Below, in pieces: positions 18,823 to 26,805 of a stretch of DNA of 64,000 nucleotides; the first letter of the stretch is position 1, and every line of letters starts with the position of its first letter. Both the position numbers and the translations under genes were made by a program. Under the pieces are notes generated by a model. The model was given only the letters and a program-made list of their open reading frames with translations, was not told the DNA's origin and did no database searches. The stretch spans positions 1 through 64,000 of the forward strand of contig JAFAYI010000030.1 of NCBI GenBank assembly GCA_019240475.1, written 5' to 3'. This stretch comes from Acidobacteriaceae bacterium. Its GTDB lineage: Bacteria; Acidobacteriota; Terriglobia; Bryobacterales; Bryobacteraceae.

Positions 18823-19686
18823 TTATTGGGAGCGGTAATTGGAAATGGAAGCGGCTGCATCTCCCCACATGAGCGGTTGCGAGACAGCATATTGGTCCAC
18901 TTGGCCCATGAAATTGAGGTGGTTCGCGATTTGATCGCGCTGGATCTTGTTGGCGATGATCTGCTGTTGTACTTCACAACTCTGAATCATGCTCTGACTC
19001 CGGGCTTCGTTGACAGCTTGGCTGTGCGATGCGTTCAGCATGTTGAGCTGCTCGATCTGGCTGTTCGTGCCGCTCCCGTCATCGTTCTGAGAGAATCGGA
19101 GTCCGAGAAAAGCGAGCTGATTCAATGGGGTGTTGAGTTGGTGCCGGGCGATGGTTTCGAGGCACTTGGTCGCGGAGCCGTCCATGGCCTCAACCGTCGC
19201 CAGATCGGCCAGTGTGGACCCCATCGCGGCCTGCGCATTGAAGTACGGATAGGCGTTCATGGGAACCGTCGCGGCGATCCATGCCTGAGGCGCGAGCGCG
19301 GGGCCTCCGTTCATCATTCGCGGCCACAGAATGGTCTCGCCGTACCTGCTTTCGGTGTAGTCATTCACAGCGGGTTCCACGGCCATCATCCAAGCGGCGC
19401 GTTGTCCGCTGTGGAAGCTTTGCGCCATGGCTCGCGAGAAGTTGTAGAGGCTCATCCCCGTCGTGTAGATTTTCACGAGCTGGTTGTACTCCTGGATGAT
19501 CTTCGCGCCGGTGCTAATATCTTGCTGCCAGATGTGCCCGAGCGTGGCGTAGGACGAGGGGTCAAAGACGATATCCCCGAACCCCAGGATGGCCAGCGCC
19601 GGTTGGACAGGAAGCAGCGCAAGTCCGACGAGAATTGCGGTCATGATTGCAGCACCGCGGCCGAACGAAATGAATCTATTTTTCAT
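18823..19686 (-). CDS. TrbJ/VirB5-like periplasmic T4SS protein
   Basis: A 287-residue exported protein. The signal peptide is clear (basic MKNRFISFGRG, hydrophobic core, then PALA). The mature part contains the FDPSSYATLGHIWQQD opening typical of TrbJ-type proteins, followed by long helices with Gln/Asn-rich stretches. VirB5/TrbJ proteins are minor pilus components that help adhesion and assembly. It is preceded by 54 non-coding bases after virB10, the only real gap in this part of the operon. Confidence 0.75.
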   Translation of the reverse strand: MKNRFISFGRGAAIMTAILVGLALLPVQPALAILGFGDIVFDPSSYATLGHIWQQDISTGAKIIQEYNQLVKIYTTGMSLYNFSRAMAQSFHSGQRAAWMMAVEPAVNDYTESRYGETILWPRMMNGGPALAPQAWIAATVPMNAYPYFNAQAAMGSTLADLATVEAMDGSATKCLETIARHQLNTPLNQLAFLGLRFSQNDDGSGTNSQIEQLNMLNASHSQAVNEARSQSMIQSCEVQQQIIANKIQRDQIANHLNFMGQVDQYAVSQPLMWGDAAASISNYRSQ

Positions 19687-19740
19687 GAAGGAACTCCTTG
19701 ATCGAGAAGGTCATAGTTTGTGGAAAGTAGTTGACCGAAG

Positions 19741-21027
19741 TCATTCAGAAACTCCCGTGTGCATCGAGTCGTAAGCGGGCGCCTGAAGGTCTCCAGTGAG
19801 AAGAATCTTGACGCGCGTGCCCTCCCGGATGGTGATGGTGGGCAGGCGATTTAAGAAGCGATCGAGAATGTGGTCCGCAGATTCGGCTGTGCTCTGCGAG
19901 ACGCCGTTCCGGAACTGAACCGAAGGATCGTACCCGAAACCCGTGACACTGTTTCCGATTTGAGCCAGGCCGCCGATGGCTCCGACAGCCAGGCTGGCGC
20001 CGAAGATCGAAAAATAGTGGTTGTTCACCTTGTCATGCAAGCCCACTTCCCCGGCCTGCGCGAGCGCTGGAGGCTGCTTGTCGAGCGGGATGGCGTATGG
20101 CTTCAGACCAGGAACGAGAATGCGATGAAACGCGACTGCGAGCCGCTGTTGGCCAAACGATGAGACCTTGCCGGCCTCTCCCAACACGCGGGCGCCCTGC
20201 GGAATGAGGATCAGGCGTGTACCGGGCAGGTACACATCGGTAGTGATCATGCAATTGACCGGTCCTGCCGCGTCCCCGTCCAGCCGGTTGGTCAAAACGG
20301 CCTCCATCAGGGTCCCTTCAGGTAGCCAGTAGGTCGGTTGTGCGGAAGGATTGAAGTCAAGCGCTTGTTTTACTTTTCCGGGCGCTGTCTCCTTCTCCGG
20401 CGCGTCGGGCGCGCTAATCGGTTGCGATGCTTGTCCGGGCGGCGGCGTTGATACTGCCGGCTGCGGCGCTGTGGCGTTGGTCGCGGTCTCCTGACGCACT
20501 ACATTGTCGGCAAACAGAGACTTATAGGCCTGCTGTTGCCGTTCAGCCTGCAACTGCGAGCGCTGTGCAGCCGCTTGGCTCGTTCCAGATCCATACATCT
20601 GCTCGTACTGGGCGCGCGCTTCCGCGGCATCCTGGAGTGCGGCGGCGCGTTGAAGGTCGTCGGAGTTCGTGGGTCCTGGCGGAACCGCGCTTTGCGTGGC
20701 GGCCCGCGCCTGCTCCATTTGCTGCGCCTTTCGCTTCGCGTCATCCAACAGTTCGGTTTCTTGCTGGTGCAGCGTATTCTGCATGTCCCGGATTTGCGCC
20801 TCGGTCGGATTCTGTTGCTGGGCCGGATTGGTCTGGCGAGTGAGCGGTTTGGGCGGCGAGCCAGGACCTGTTGCGACGATATTCGCGATGACGATGAGCA
20901 GGACAATCGCCATCGCGCCGTAGAACATCCCTCGCTTGTGCTTGCTGTTCAGGCCGCCTGGCGGCAGTAGCTGCTGCGGGTTCGGAATCGGATGACCCTG
21001 CGGGGTTCCGGCGTTTTCGTCCGGCAT
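19741..21027 (-). CDS. VirB10/TrbI-like T4SS core protein
   Basis: A 428-residue protein that spans both membranes and forms the T4SS core complex with VirB9. It has a Pro-rich cytoplasmic N-terminus, one membrane helix (GMFYGAMAIVLLIVIANIVA), a long Gln/Glu/Ala-rich periplasmic linker, and the C-terminal VirB10 beta-barrel domain (residues ~225-428) with LPEGTLMEAVLTNRLDGDAAGPV and LIPQGARVLGEAG motifs. The start overlaps the end of the small gene upstream by one base. Length is usual for the family. Confidence 0.9.
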   Translation of the reverse strand: MPDENAGTPQGHPIPNPQQLLPPGGLNSKHKRGMFYGAMAIVLLIVIANIVATGPGSPPKPLTRQTNPAQQQNPTEAQIRDMQNTLHQQETELLDDAKRKAQQMEQARAATQSAVPPGPTNSDDLQRAAALQDAAEARAQYEQMYGSGTSQAAAQRSQLQAERQQQAYKSLFADNVVRQETATNATAPQPAVSTPPPGQASQPISAPDAPEKETAPGKVKQALDFNPSAQPTYWLPEGTLMEAVLTNRLDGDAAGPVNCMITTDVYLPGTRLILIPQGARVLGEAGKVSSFGQQRLAVAFHRILVPGLKPYAIPLDKQPPALAQAGEVGLHDKVNNHYFSIFGASLAVGAIGGLAQIGNSVTGFGYDPSVQFRNGVSQSTAESADHILDRFLNRLPTITIREGTRVKILLTGDLQAPAYDSMHTGVSE

Positions 21028-21275
21028 TACTGGTGTTCCTTTTTGGTGTGAATGGCCTTCACCTTCACTTCGAGCAACTGGTAATCGGTTCGGAACTGCT
21101 GGGCCATTACCGTTTCGAGATCGTCCAGGTCGCGCGCCGATTGCAAGACCGCGGCATCGACCGTTCGGAATTCACGGTCGATCACGTAACGCGATAGCGC
21201 AAAACCCAATAAAAAACTCCCGCCGCTCACGATTAGCGTGAAAAACAGAGGAGGCACACCGATTCGGAGTAGCAT
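21027..21275 (-). CDS. Small membrane protein in TrbH/VirB7 position
   Basis: An 82-residue protein with an N-terminal hydrophobic helix (VPPLFFTLIVSGGSFLLGFAL) followed by a charged helical tail. It overlaps virB9 and virB10 by one base each and so is embedded in the operon. In RP4 the VirB7-like lipoprotein TrbH lies between trbG and trbI, the same place. No lipobox cysteine is present, so it is not a standard VirB7. The function is unknown. Confidence 0.65.
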   Translation of the reverse strand: MLLRIGVPPLFFTLIVSGGSFLLGFALSRYVIDREFRTVDAAVLQSARDLDDLETVMAQQFRTDYQLLEVKVKAIHTKKEHQ

Positions 21276-22117
21276 CAGCCGTTACCCTCCCGGTGGAATT
21301 TGAGCTCGCTCTTTCCGACCCGCAGATAGCCAGCATCGAGAATTTTTGGAATGACGTAACGTCCGGTCTTCTGATCGAACTCGTACTGGATCAGGCTCGG
21401 CTTTCCATCCTTGACCTCGTACACTGCCGGTGCTTCCTGGGGAGTGGCTTCGATATACGTGAAGCGGTCGTCGTGATAGATCGCGGTCACGTTAAACGGG
21501 TTTTTCGCCCCATTCGCGTACCGGTAATCGTGTTTGAGCGTCGCCGGGTACGAGGCCCGAAGCTCCGACTTCTCCCGTTCGAGCTCCTTCTGCACGTTGG
21601 CGTGTTCCGCCTGCAACTGCTGCTGGGCTTGTTCGGCGGCTTGTTTGTACCCTTCGACGGCATCCGCGCTGACGAAGCGAGGCTTGTCCTTCATGGCGAC
21701 AATTGCGCTGTTATCCGCGGGATTGACGAATATCTTCAGGTCGGCGTGCGCGTTGGGAATTTCCGAGACTTCGGTCGCGATGAAACTGTAAACGTTCCCG
21801 CTCGCGGCGATGAGGTTGATATTCGTGCGGCCGCCTTGTCGAGCGGGCTTCACGTACGCGAGATTGCCGCTCCAGTTGACCGGCCAATACTCCTTGTCGC
21901 CACAGGTGACCTCGACAATCGTTTCTTCTTTGGGCAGCTCGATAAGAGTGGTAAAACGGATTTCGGTTGCAATCGGGATAATGTCGGTGTCGTGATACGA
22001 AACCGTGCGGCTGCTCGTGTTCGGATCTCCCGCAACGGTCTTGGAATCGCCTGCGCTCGCCGGCGCGGATGCGAGCAAGATCAGTGCCATTCCGTAGCTA
22101 ACTCTGAATAACTGCAT
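21275..22117 (-). CDS. VirB9/TrbG-like T4SS core protein
   Basis: A 280-residue exported protein with a signal peptide ending ASAPASA. The N-terminal domain (IRFTTLIELPKEETIVEVTCGDKEYWPVNW split around the ETIVEV strand) and the C-terminal domain (FNVTAIYHDDRFTYIEATP, VYEVKDGKP, then YVIPKILDAGYLRVGK) match the VirB9/TrbG pattern. A coiled, Gln/Glu-rich linker lies between (residues ~155-185). It would form the outer part of the core complex with VirB10. Confidence 0.88.
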   Translation of the reverse strand: MQLFRVSYGMALILLASAPASAGDSKTVAGDPNTSSRTVSYHDTDIIPIATEIRFTTLIELPKEETIVEVTCGDKEYWPVNWSGNLAYVKPARQGGRTNINLIAASGNVYSFIATEVSEIPNAHADLKIFVNPADNSAIVAMKDKPRFVSADAVEGYKQAAEQAQQQLQAEHANVQKELEREKSELRASYPATLKHDYRYANGAKNPFNVTAIYHDDRFTYIEATPQEAPAVYEVKDGKPSLIQYEFDQKTGRYVIPKILDAGYLRVGKSELKFHREGNG

Positions 22118-22126
22118 TTTTTTCTC

Positions 22127-24544
22127 CTAACCGGCCTGTGCGGCCAGAACTTCTATTCCTTCTTCGAACCCGTGAGCCTCAATCGCGGCTTTTCGCCGCT
22201 CGTTGTCATACGGCGAATTGGTGTATTGCCAGTAGGCACGCGGGTCGAGATTCACATTCAAAACCTTTCCGCGCTGGTCCGTTTTCATGAGGAACTGTCG
22301 TTTTGGAATCAGCGCTCGAAATAGCTCGACCTCGCGGTCGTTCAAATGGAACATTTGCTGATATGCCGCGTGATCGGCGCCAGGATTGGCCAATAGGATC
22401 TTGGTCGGACAGATCTCGTTGACAAGATCCAGGACACCGGCCTTCTCCAAGTCCGCGGCCGATTGCGTAATCAGCCCGATACCGCCGTTATGCTTGCGCC
22501 AGGTCTTGCCGGCGCTCACGAGATACTGCCGCGCCGTGTCGTTCGCAAGGAAGCGCCAGACCTCATCGGCCCAGAGCTGTTTGTACACGGGCGCGAGCGC
22601 CGGGTTGTAAACCACTTGGCTAATGCGCTGAAATAGGTAAAACAACAGCGGCGGCAGAACCTGCGGATACAGTTCGTCGAGACCTTGGAAGTCGAACGCC
22701 TGGAACTCTGCGAACGTTAGCGTGTCGTCGGCGTTATCGAAGATCGATCCGTACTGGCCGCCGCCTATCCACGGGTGCAGGTTCGCAGCCATATGTCGTG
22801 GCAGACCGGCAGCCAGATTGCCGAGTGTCCGATGCTCGGCATCGAGCACGTACATGCCTTCGATGGTGTCGAAAAGCTCACGATCATCCTGAGCGGTCGG
22901 CGAGTACTCGCCATTTGATAAGAGCAATCGCATGAATGTGAACAGGAACTGCAGGTTGTCCGGCGTGGCAGGTAGCACGAAGGGATTAATACGGAACATC
23001 TGTCGTCCGTCCGCAAAGCGCATCTCGAGATACGATCCGCCGTGCTTCCGCGTGATCTGGCGGTAGCTGCCGCCGATATCCAAGATGAATGTTCGCGGCG
23101 CATGCTTCTGCGAGTGATCAATGAACAGATTCGTCAGAACCGACTTTCCCGATCCCGGCGCTCCGAAAATCAGCACTCCGAGCTTGTCCGCTTCATGCAG
23201 GTTGAAGTAGTACGGCGTGTGATGATTCGTTTCGAGCACAACCAGGTGCTCTGCCCGTAGATGCCGATTCACCTTTTCGCCGCTATACGGCGCGTATAGG
23301 AATGACAGGTCGGCGTAATTTCCGCTCAACAGCCACGTGCGCCGCAGATTGAATGCTTGGTTTCCAGGAATGATCGATAAATACGCGTTTAAGGCGTTGT
23401 ATGTCTCGCGGATGAGCGCCGCTTCATGGTTGCCGAAGATTTTGACGACATCTGTCGCGGCAGATTGTAACGCTGGCTTCCCCTTCCAGCCGTACAAAAT
23501 GACGGTAAAGGAAAATTCGCCTAGATACTCGCCGCCGTTGTTGATCCGCGAGAGCGTTCCATCCAGATCCTCCACATCATTTAGCGCAGATTTGTCGGCA
23601 ATCACGTTCTGCCGATTCCCGCGGTTCACAATCATGCTGACGATGGATGGTATGTCCGCAACCCACTGCGACCAATGGAAGTGCTTCTGCGCTGCGCGGA
23701 TAGTCGTGACGGCTTGATCGTTGAGAATTCGTTTGAATTCCGTGCAGAGAATAAAATTCGTTTCGAGCGCCAACAAATCCCGCAGGACATTCGGGAATGT
23801 TGCGTGTGGCGGCTCTTTGACCGACAGAACCTCGAGCTGAGCTTCGGCGATTTGAAGACCGTCCCGAGTACACGTGATCGGCGAACTCGCCATATAAAAA
23901 TCCACATGACCGTCGTGCCGCAAATGTTCCGAGTTCGAAACCTCCGGATCAAGGTTCGCGAGTAGTCTCAAAAAGGCGAAGGCCTCGGCCTTATGCAATA
24001 TGCGCAATCCAAGCAGATCGCCGATGTTGCGCACGAACGCCTCGGCGTGCGCAAGCAGGATGCCGCGGTTTCGGTCCAGGTCTTCCGTGAGAACGCGCAA
24101 GACCCTGTTCGAAGAGATCGAACGGTTTCCTCCAGCGCGTATCGCGGGCGGCTCAAACAGCAAAACGTAAACAAGGTGCAACGTATACAGTCCGGTCGGC
24201 TTGGATCGCAAATGGGCGTTGCGATCGCGTGTGGTTCGCCGAACGGCGTCGGTTCGATGGTCGTCGCGAGTGTGAATCGGAGCGCGATCTCGCTTTATGA
24301 CGTACTGATAAATCCGATACCGCTCGTCGAAGATTCTCCACGCCTGCGCTGCACGCCGCGTGTACGAATCGAGGGTTTCTTCCGTCAGACATTCATCATC
24401 AACGCCCTCGGCCGTGAGAACGACGCCGAGATAATTGCTTTTGGTTAGAAACACGCGGTCATCGACAAACCAATGGGGTGCGAGCACTGAATTTGAAGCG
24501 CCGGCTTCTCGGTACGGCTTCAGAAAACGTTTGAGTTTCACCAC
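22127..24544 (-). CDS. VirB4/TrbE-like T4SS ATPase
   Basis: An 805-residue ATPase for pilus biogenesis and substrate transfer. The C-terminal half has Walker A FGAPGSGKS, FILDIGGSYR, a Walker B region (LWADEVWRFLA) and a later ITQSAADLE motif, as in CagE/TrbE/VirB4 proteins. The N-terminal half is the family domain. The GTG at 24544 is chosen because AGCAGGAG lies just upstream. An ATG at 24577 would overlap virB3. Length is normal for the family. Confidence 0.93.
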   Translation of the reverse strand: MVKLKRFLKPYREAGASNSVLAPHWFVDDRVFLTKSNYLGVVLTAEGVDDECLTEETLDSYTRRAAQAWRIFDERYRIYQYVIKRDRAPIHTRDDHRTDAVRRTTRDRNAHLRSKPTGLYTLHLVYVLLFEPPAIRAGGNRSISSNRVLRVLTEDLDRNRGILLAHAEAFVRNIGDLLGLRILHKAEAFAFLRLLANLDPEVSNSEHLRHDGHVDFYMASSPITCTRDGLQIAEAQLEVLSVKEPPHATFPNVLRDLLALETNFILCTEFKRILNDQAVTTIRAAQKHFHWSQWVADIPSIVSMIVNRGNRQNVIADKSALNDVEDLDGTLSRINNGGEYLGEFSFTVILYGWKGKPALQSAATDVVKIFGNHEAALIRETYNALNAYLSIIPGNQAFNLRRTWLLSGNYADLSFLYAPYSGEKVNRHLRAEHLVVLETNHHTPYYFNLHEADKLGVLIFGAPGSGKSVLTNLFIDHSQKHAPRTFILDIGGSYRQITRKHGGSYLEMRFADGRQMFRINPFVLPATPDNLQFLFTFMRLLLSNGEYSPTAQDDRELFDTIEGMYVLDAEHRTLGNLAAGLPRHMAANLHPWIGGGQYGSIFDNADDTLTFAEFQAFDFQGLDELYPQVLPPLLFYLFQRISQVVYNPALAPVYKQLWADEVWRFLANDTARQYLVSAGKTWRKHNGGIGLITQSAADLEKAGVLDLVNEICPTKILLANPGADHAAYQQMFHLNDREVELFRALIPKRQFLMKTDQRGKVLNVNLDPRAYWQYTNSPYDNERRKAAIEAHGFEEGIEVLAAQAG

Positions 24545-24549
24545 GACGG

Positions 24550-24852
24550 TTACTCCTGCTTGCGTGCCACGACGCACCGGAACGGATCGCGCTTCAGCGG
24601 GTCATACAGCGCCTTCCGTTGCCGCACCTGGTTCATCACGAGGAAGATGTTTGAGTCCGAGCGTGTGAGGCGCCGGCCGATTGCCCACAGCGCAATGAAT
24701 AGCGCGAACGCGGAAAGCTTCGGGACGAACCCGTCGGTGGCGCCCACAATCACGGCGATAAGGAAATTTAGTCCGGCGAGCTTCCTGTCGATTCCGATGA
24801 TCAGAAGCGGCTTGTTGAGGGCGCGAGCTCCGGGTCTAACAACGGCTGGCAT
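24550..24852 (-). CDS. VirB3/TrbD-like inner-membrane protein
   Basis: A 100-residue protein with the VirB3 pattern: N-terminal NKPLLIIGIDRKLAGLNF, two adjacent hydrophobic segments (LIAVIVGATDGFV and LSAFALFIALWAIG), then a basic tail ending DPLKRDPFR. VirB3 works with VirB4 during pilus assembly. It lies between virB2 (10 bases) and virB4 (5 bases), the conserved order in trb/vir operons. Confidence 0.85.
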   Translation of the reverse strand: MPAVVRPGARALNKPLLIIGIDRKLAGLNFLIAVIVGATDGFVPKLSAFALFIALWAIGRRLTRSDSNIFLVMNQVRQRKALYDPLKRDPFRCVVARKQE

Positions 24853-24862
24853 TGCCGGACTC

Positions 24863-25174
24863 CTATAAACCCTGTATCCAGGTGATGATCGGCGACGCGA
24901 AGAGCGCGAAGATCAAACCCAACAACAGGCCCGAAATCTTCGCGATCGTGCCCGGCCCGCCCGCCATCAGGCCGATGCCGCAGATGATGCAAAGAATGAT
25001 CCCAACCCATTTGGCGATCGAGATCATCTCCTGCGCGATTCCTTGCGCGGCCTGACTGAAGGAACTGGATTGAGCAAACGCGATTGCAGCCGTTGCACCT
25101 ATGAGCAGCACCCACTTTGCGCTTGAAGTGAGTGCACTGGAATAACGCCGGTTTATTCGTACTTCTGTTTTCAT
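24863..25174 (-). CDS. VirB2/TrbC-like pilin
   Basis: A 103-residue prepilin: basic N-terminus (MKTEVRINRRYSS), signal-like helix (WVLLIGATAAIAFAQ), then two membrane helices separated by a short basic turn (IAKWVGIILCIICGIGLMAGG and ISGLLLGLIFALFASPIITW). These are the features of VirB2/TrbC conjugative pilins. The ATG at 25174 follows an AGAGAGG ribosome-binding site. It is the first gene of the minus-strand conjugation operon, facing the divergent sigma-factor gene. Confidence 0.87.
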   Translation of the reverse strand: MKTEVRINRRYSSALTSSAKWVLLIGATAAIAFAQSSSFSQAAQGIAQEMISIAKWVGIILCIICGIGLMAGGPGTIAKISGLLLGLIFALFASPIITWIQGL

Positions 25175-25305
25175 GAATAGCCTCTCTTGTGAACTTCGGG
25201 CCAAATTTGTGTAAGTGGCCCCTAATTGAGAGGAAGGTGAGCTAGAGGAAAACTTACAACAGAAAGTAACTAATCAAAAACTATCAGTACTGTTGCGGAG
25301 GAACT
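25175..25305. promoter_or_regulatory. Divergent promoter region of T4SS and sigma genes
   Basis: This 131-bp AT-richer gap separates virB2 (minus) and an ECF-like sigma gene (plus). It contains a 7-bp inverted pair TGTAAGT (25210-25216) and ACTTACA (25252-25258), so ACTTAC reads outward on both strands. The plus copy lies in GGAAAACTTAC, reminiscent of ECF -35 elements, and GTAAGT recurs near 26324 after the anti-sigma gene. Use by the adjacent sigma factor is a hypothesis; a matching -10 element was not identified. Confidence 0.4.
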
Positions 25306-25926
25306 GTGTTTAGTTCTTCACGTCGTACGGGTATGCCCGCTAACAGTAATACCACGGCGGGATATCCGCTGTGGCTTTCAGACAAAGACGACGACGGCTC
25401 CCCAATCGATCCGCAGTTCATCGAGGCCGCTTTTGAGTTGGACGCAATCCTGTTCGCCTACCGGCGGTGCGAAATCGGATGTAGATCCACTGCGGCAGAG
25501 CTGATCCAGGATTCGGTGAATGCGGCTTCGCGAGCTTCCCACGCGGAACCTATCCACAGTGCACGAGCATACTTGCTCACTACGTTTATGCGGAAAGTGG
25601 ATGCGCATTTGGCTAAATCTAGCCGCGAAATTCCGTGTTCCGATGACTTCATCGAACATCTCAAGTCTCGCCAGCAAGATAAACATTCGGATATCGAAGC
25701 ATTGGAACAACCGATCCTCATTCATCAGGTGAAATCCCGGATGGACAGATGGACGCGTAACGTCTGCAATGTGAAGGCGCTGGGGTACTCGATGGGCGAG
25801 ATCGCTAACGATTTGGGAGAACCTACAAACCGCGTAAATGTTCGACTTTGTCGGGGAATGAAAAAAGCAAGGCGACTATTGAAAATCGAAACCGAATGCG
25901 GCAAAGATATAAATAGTGATGAATGA
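25306..25926 (+). CDS. ECF-type sigma factor-like regulator
   Basis: A 206-residue protein with a divergent sigma-70 layout. Residues ~40-110 would be region 2, and residues ~145-195 resemble region 4 with a helix-turn-helix (VKALGYSMGEIANDLGE, then NRVNVRLCRGMKKARRLL). The GTG at 25306 has a CGGAGGA ribosome-binding site 5 bases upstream. Its end overlaps the next gene by 8 bases, and that gene carries a zinc anti-sigma motif, which strongly supports a sigma role. Region 2 is weakly conserved, so the subgroup is unclear. Its placement opposite the T4SS operon suggests control of conjugation. Confidence 0.72.
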   Translation: MFSSSRRTGMPANSNTTAGYPLWLSDKDDDGSPIDPQFIEAAFELDAILFAYRRCEIGCRSTAAELIQDSVNAASRASHAEPIHSARAYLLTTFMRKVDAHLAKSSREIPCSDDFIEHLKSRQQDKHSDIEALEQPILIHQVKSRMDRWTRNVCNVKALGYSMGEIANDLGEPTNRVNVRLCRGMKKARRLLKIETECGKDINSDE

Positions 25927-26236
25927 GGTCTTATCGCGTAGGGAAGACAAAAAGCTGGTCAAAGCGCTGCAAGCGGCGGCGTACAATGATCATCCTAATC
26001 CGACTCGAATCGGATGTCCCACCGACATCAACATCCTAAAGGCGCTCGCAGCTAAGAAACTGCACGTCACCGACCCTGTGATTCAGCATGTCGCCGAGTG
26101 CTCGCCGTGCTTCCGCGAAGTGATGGAACTCCGGTGCCGGCTGAAACGTCTACGCGTTTTCAAGATCCTCGGCGGAGTGGCTGCGCTGACGATATTTAGT
26201 GTCGCCCTAGCGTCGGGTTACAAAAACTCGCCGTAA
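25919..26236 (+). CDS. Zinc-type anti-sigma factor with membrane anchor
   Basis: A 105-residue protein with the ZAS motif HxxxCxxC (HVAECSPC, around residue 60) followed by a basic stretch and one C-terminal membrane helix (VFKILGGVAALTIFSVALASG). ZAS proteins hold ECF sigma factors inactive until a signal arrives. It overlaps the sigma gene by 8 bases, consistent with coupled synthesis. Only a few residues extend beyond the helix, so any extracytoplasmic sensing would need a partner. The ATG at 25919 is preferred to a GTG at 25916. Confidence 0.75.
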   Translation: MNEVLSRREDKKLVKALQAAAYNDHPNPTRIGCPTDINILKALAAKKLHVTDPVIQHVAECSPCFREVMELRCRLKRLRVFKILGGVAALTIFSVALASGYKNSP

Positions 26237-26507
26237 TATGAGCAACGGCCCAGTAAAGTCGGCCCTAAGCGCCGTCAGCTCCTAGTGGACGCAGCGACGA
26301 AGCGTGAAACTTTTCCACTCCGGTAAGTTTTTACAGTCTCATTGCTCTGTCCTCTATAGGAGAGCTTTGAGCTGTGATCAATCAAGAGAGCTGTCGCGGA
26401 AGTGAAGCTCTGCCGAGAATTGAAGTTTCCGTGCGTCTGCTGCGGACGCAGGATGCTTCAATGGGTCATCCCTACCGCCCGCCGAGATGCCGTCGCAGGT
26501 TTAACTT

Positions 26508-26768
26508 ATGGCGGACCCTGCTCTAGCAATTCTGGTCAAGGCCGTGGCGGAAGAGGTCGCCTCGATGCTCAAGGGACAGCTTGCGCGATCTGTCGAGATA
26601 CAGCCAGTCTTGTTAACCGTGAAACAGGCTGCCGTCTATCTGGGCAGAAGTGAACAGGCCGTTCAACATCTGATCTTTCAGCGTGAATTGCCTGTCGTCA
26701 GGGTTGGTCGGAGAGTCCATCTCGACCGACGCGATTTAGATAAGTGGATCGAAAAAAATAAGTCCTGA
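26508..26768 (+). CDS. Excisionase-family helix-turn-helix protein
   Basis: An 86-residue protein whose second half is the MerR/excisionase HTH typical of recombination directionality factors: LLTVKQAAVYLGRSEQAVQHL, RELPVVRVGRRVHLDRRDLDKWI. It lies 37 bases upstream of the tyrosine integrase on the same strand. The likely job is to direct excision of the element or to regulate int. The N-terminal ~30 residues are Ala-rich helical with no known domain. Confidence 0.8.
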   Translation: MADPALAILVKAVAEEVASMLKGQLARSVEIQPVLLTVKQAAVYLGRSEQAVQHLIFQRELPVVRVGRRVHLDRRDLDKWIEKNKS

Positions 26769-26805
26769 GCCGCCCCCGCACTAGCTTTTCCGCTACACTG
26801 GATTC

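Noticed and set aside
18526..19701. 391-codon plus-strand frame
   Set aside because: Antisense to the trbJ-like and small membrane genes, which fit the T4SS operon.
26402..26653. 83-codon frame before the HTH gene
   Set aside because: It overlaps the HTH gene in another frame and lacks a domain; the HTH product is a clear excisionase-type protein.
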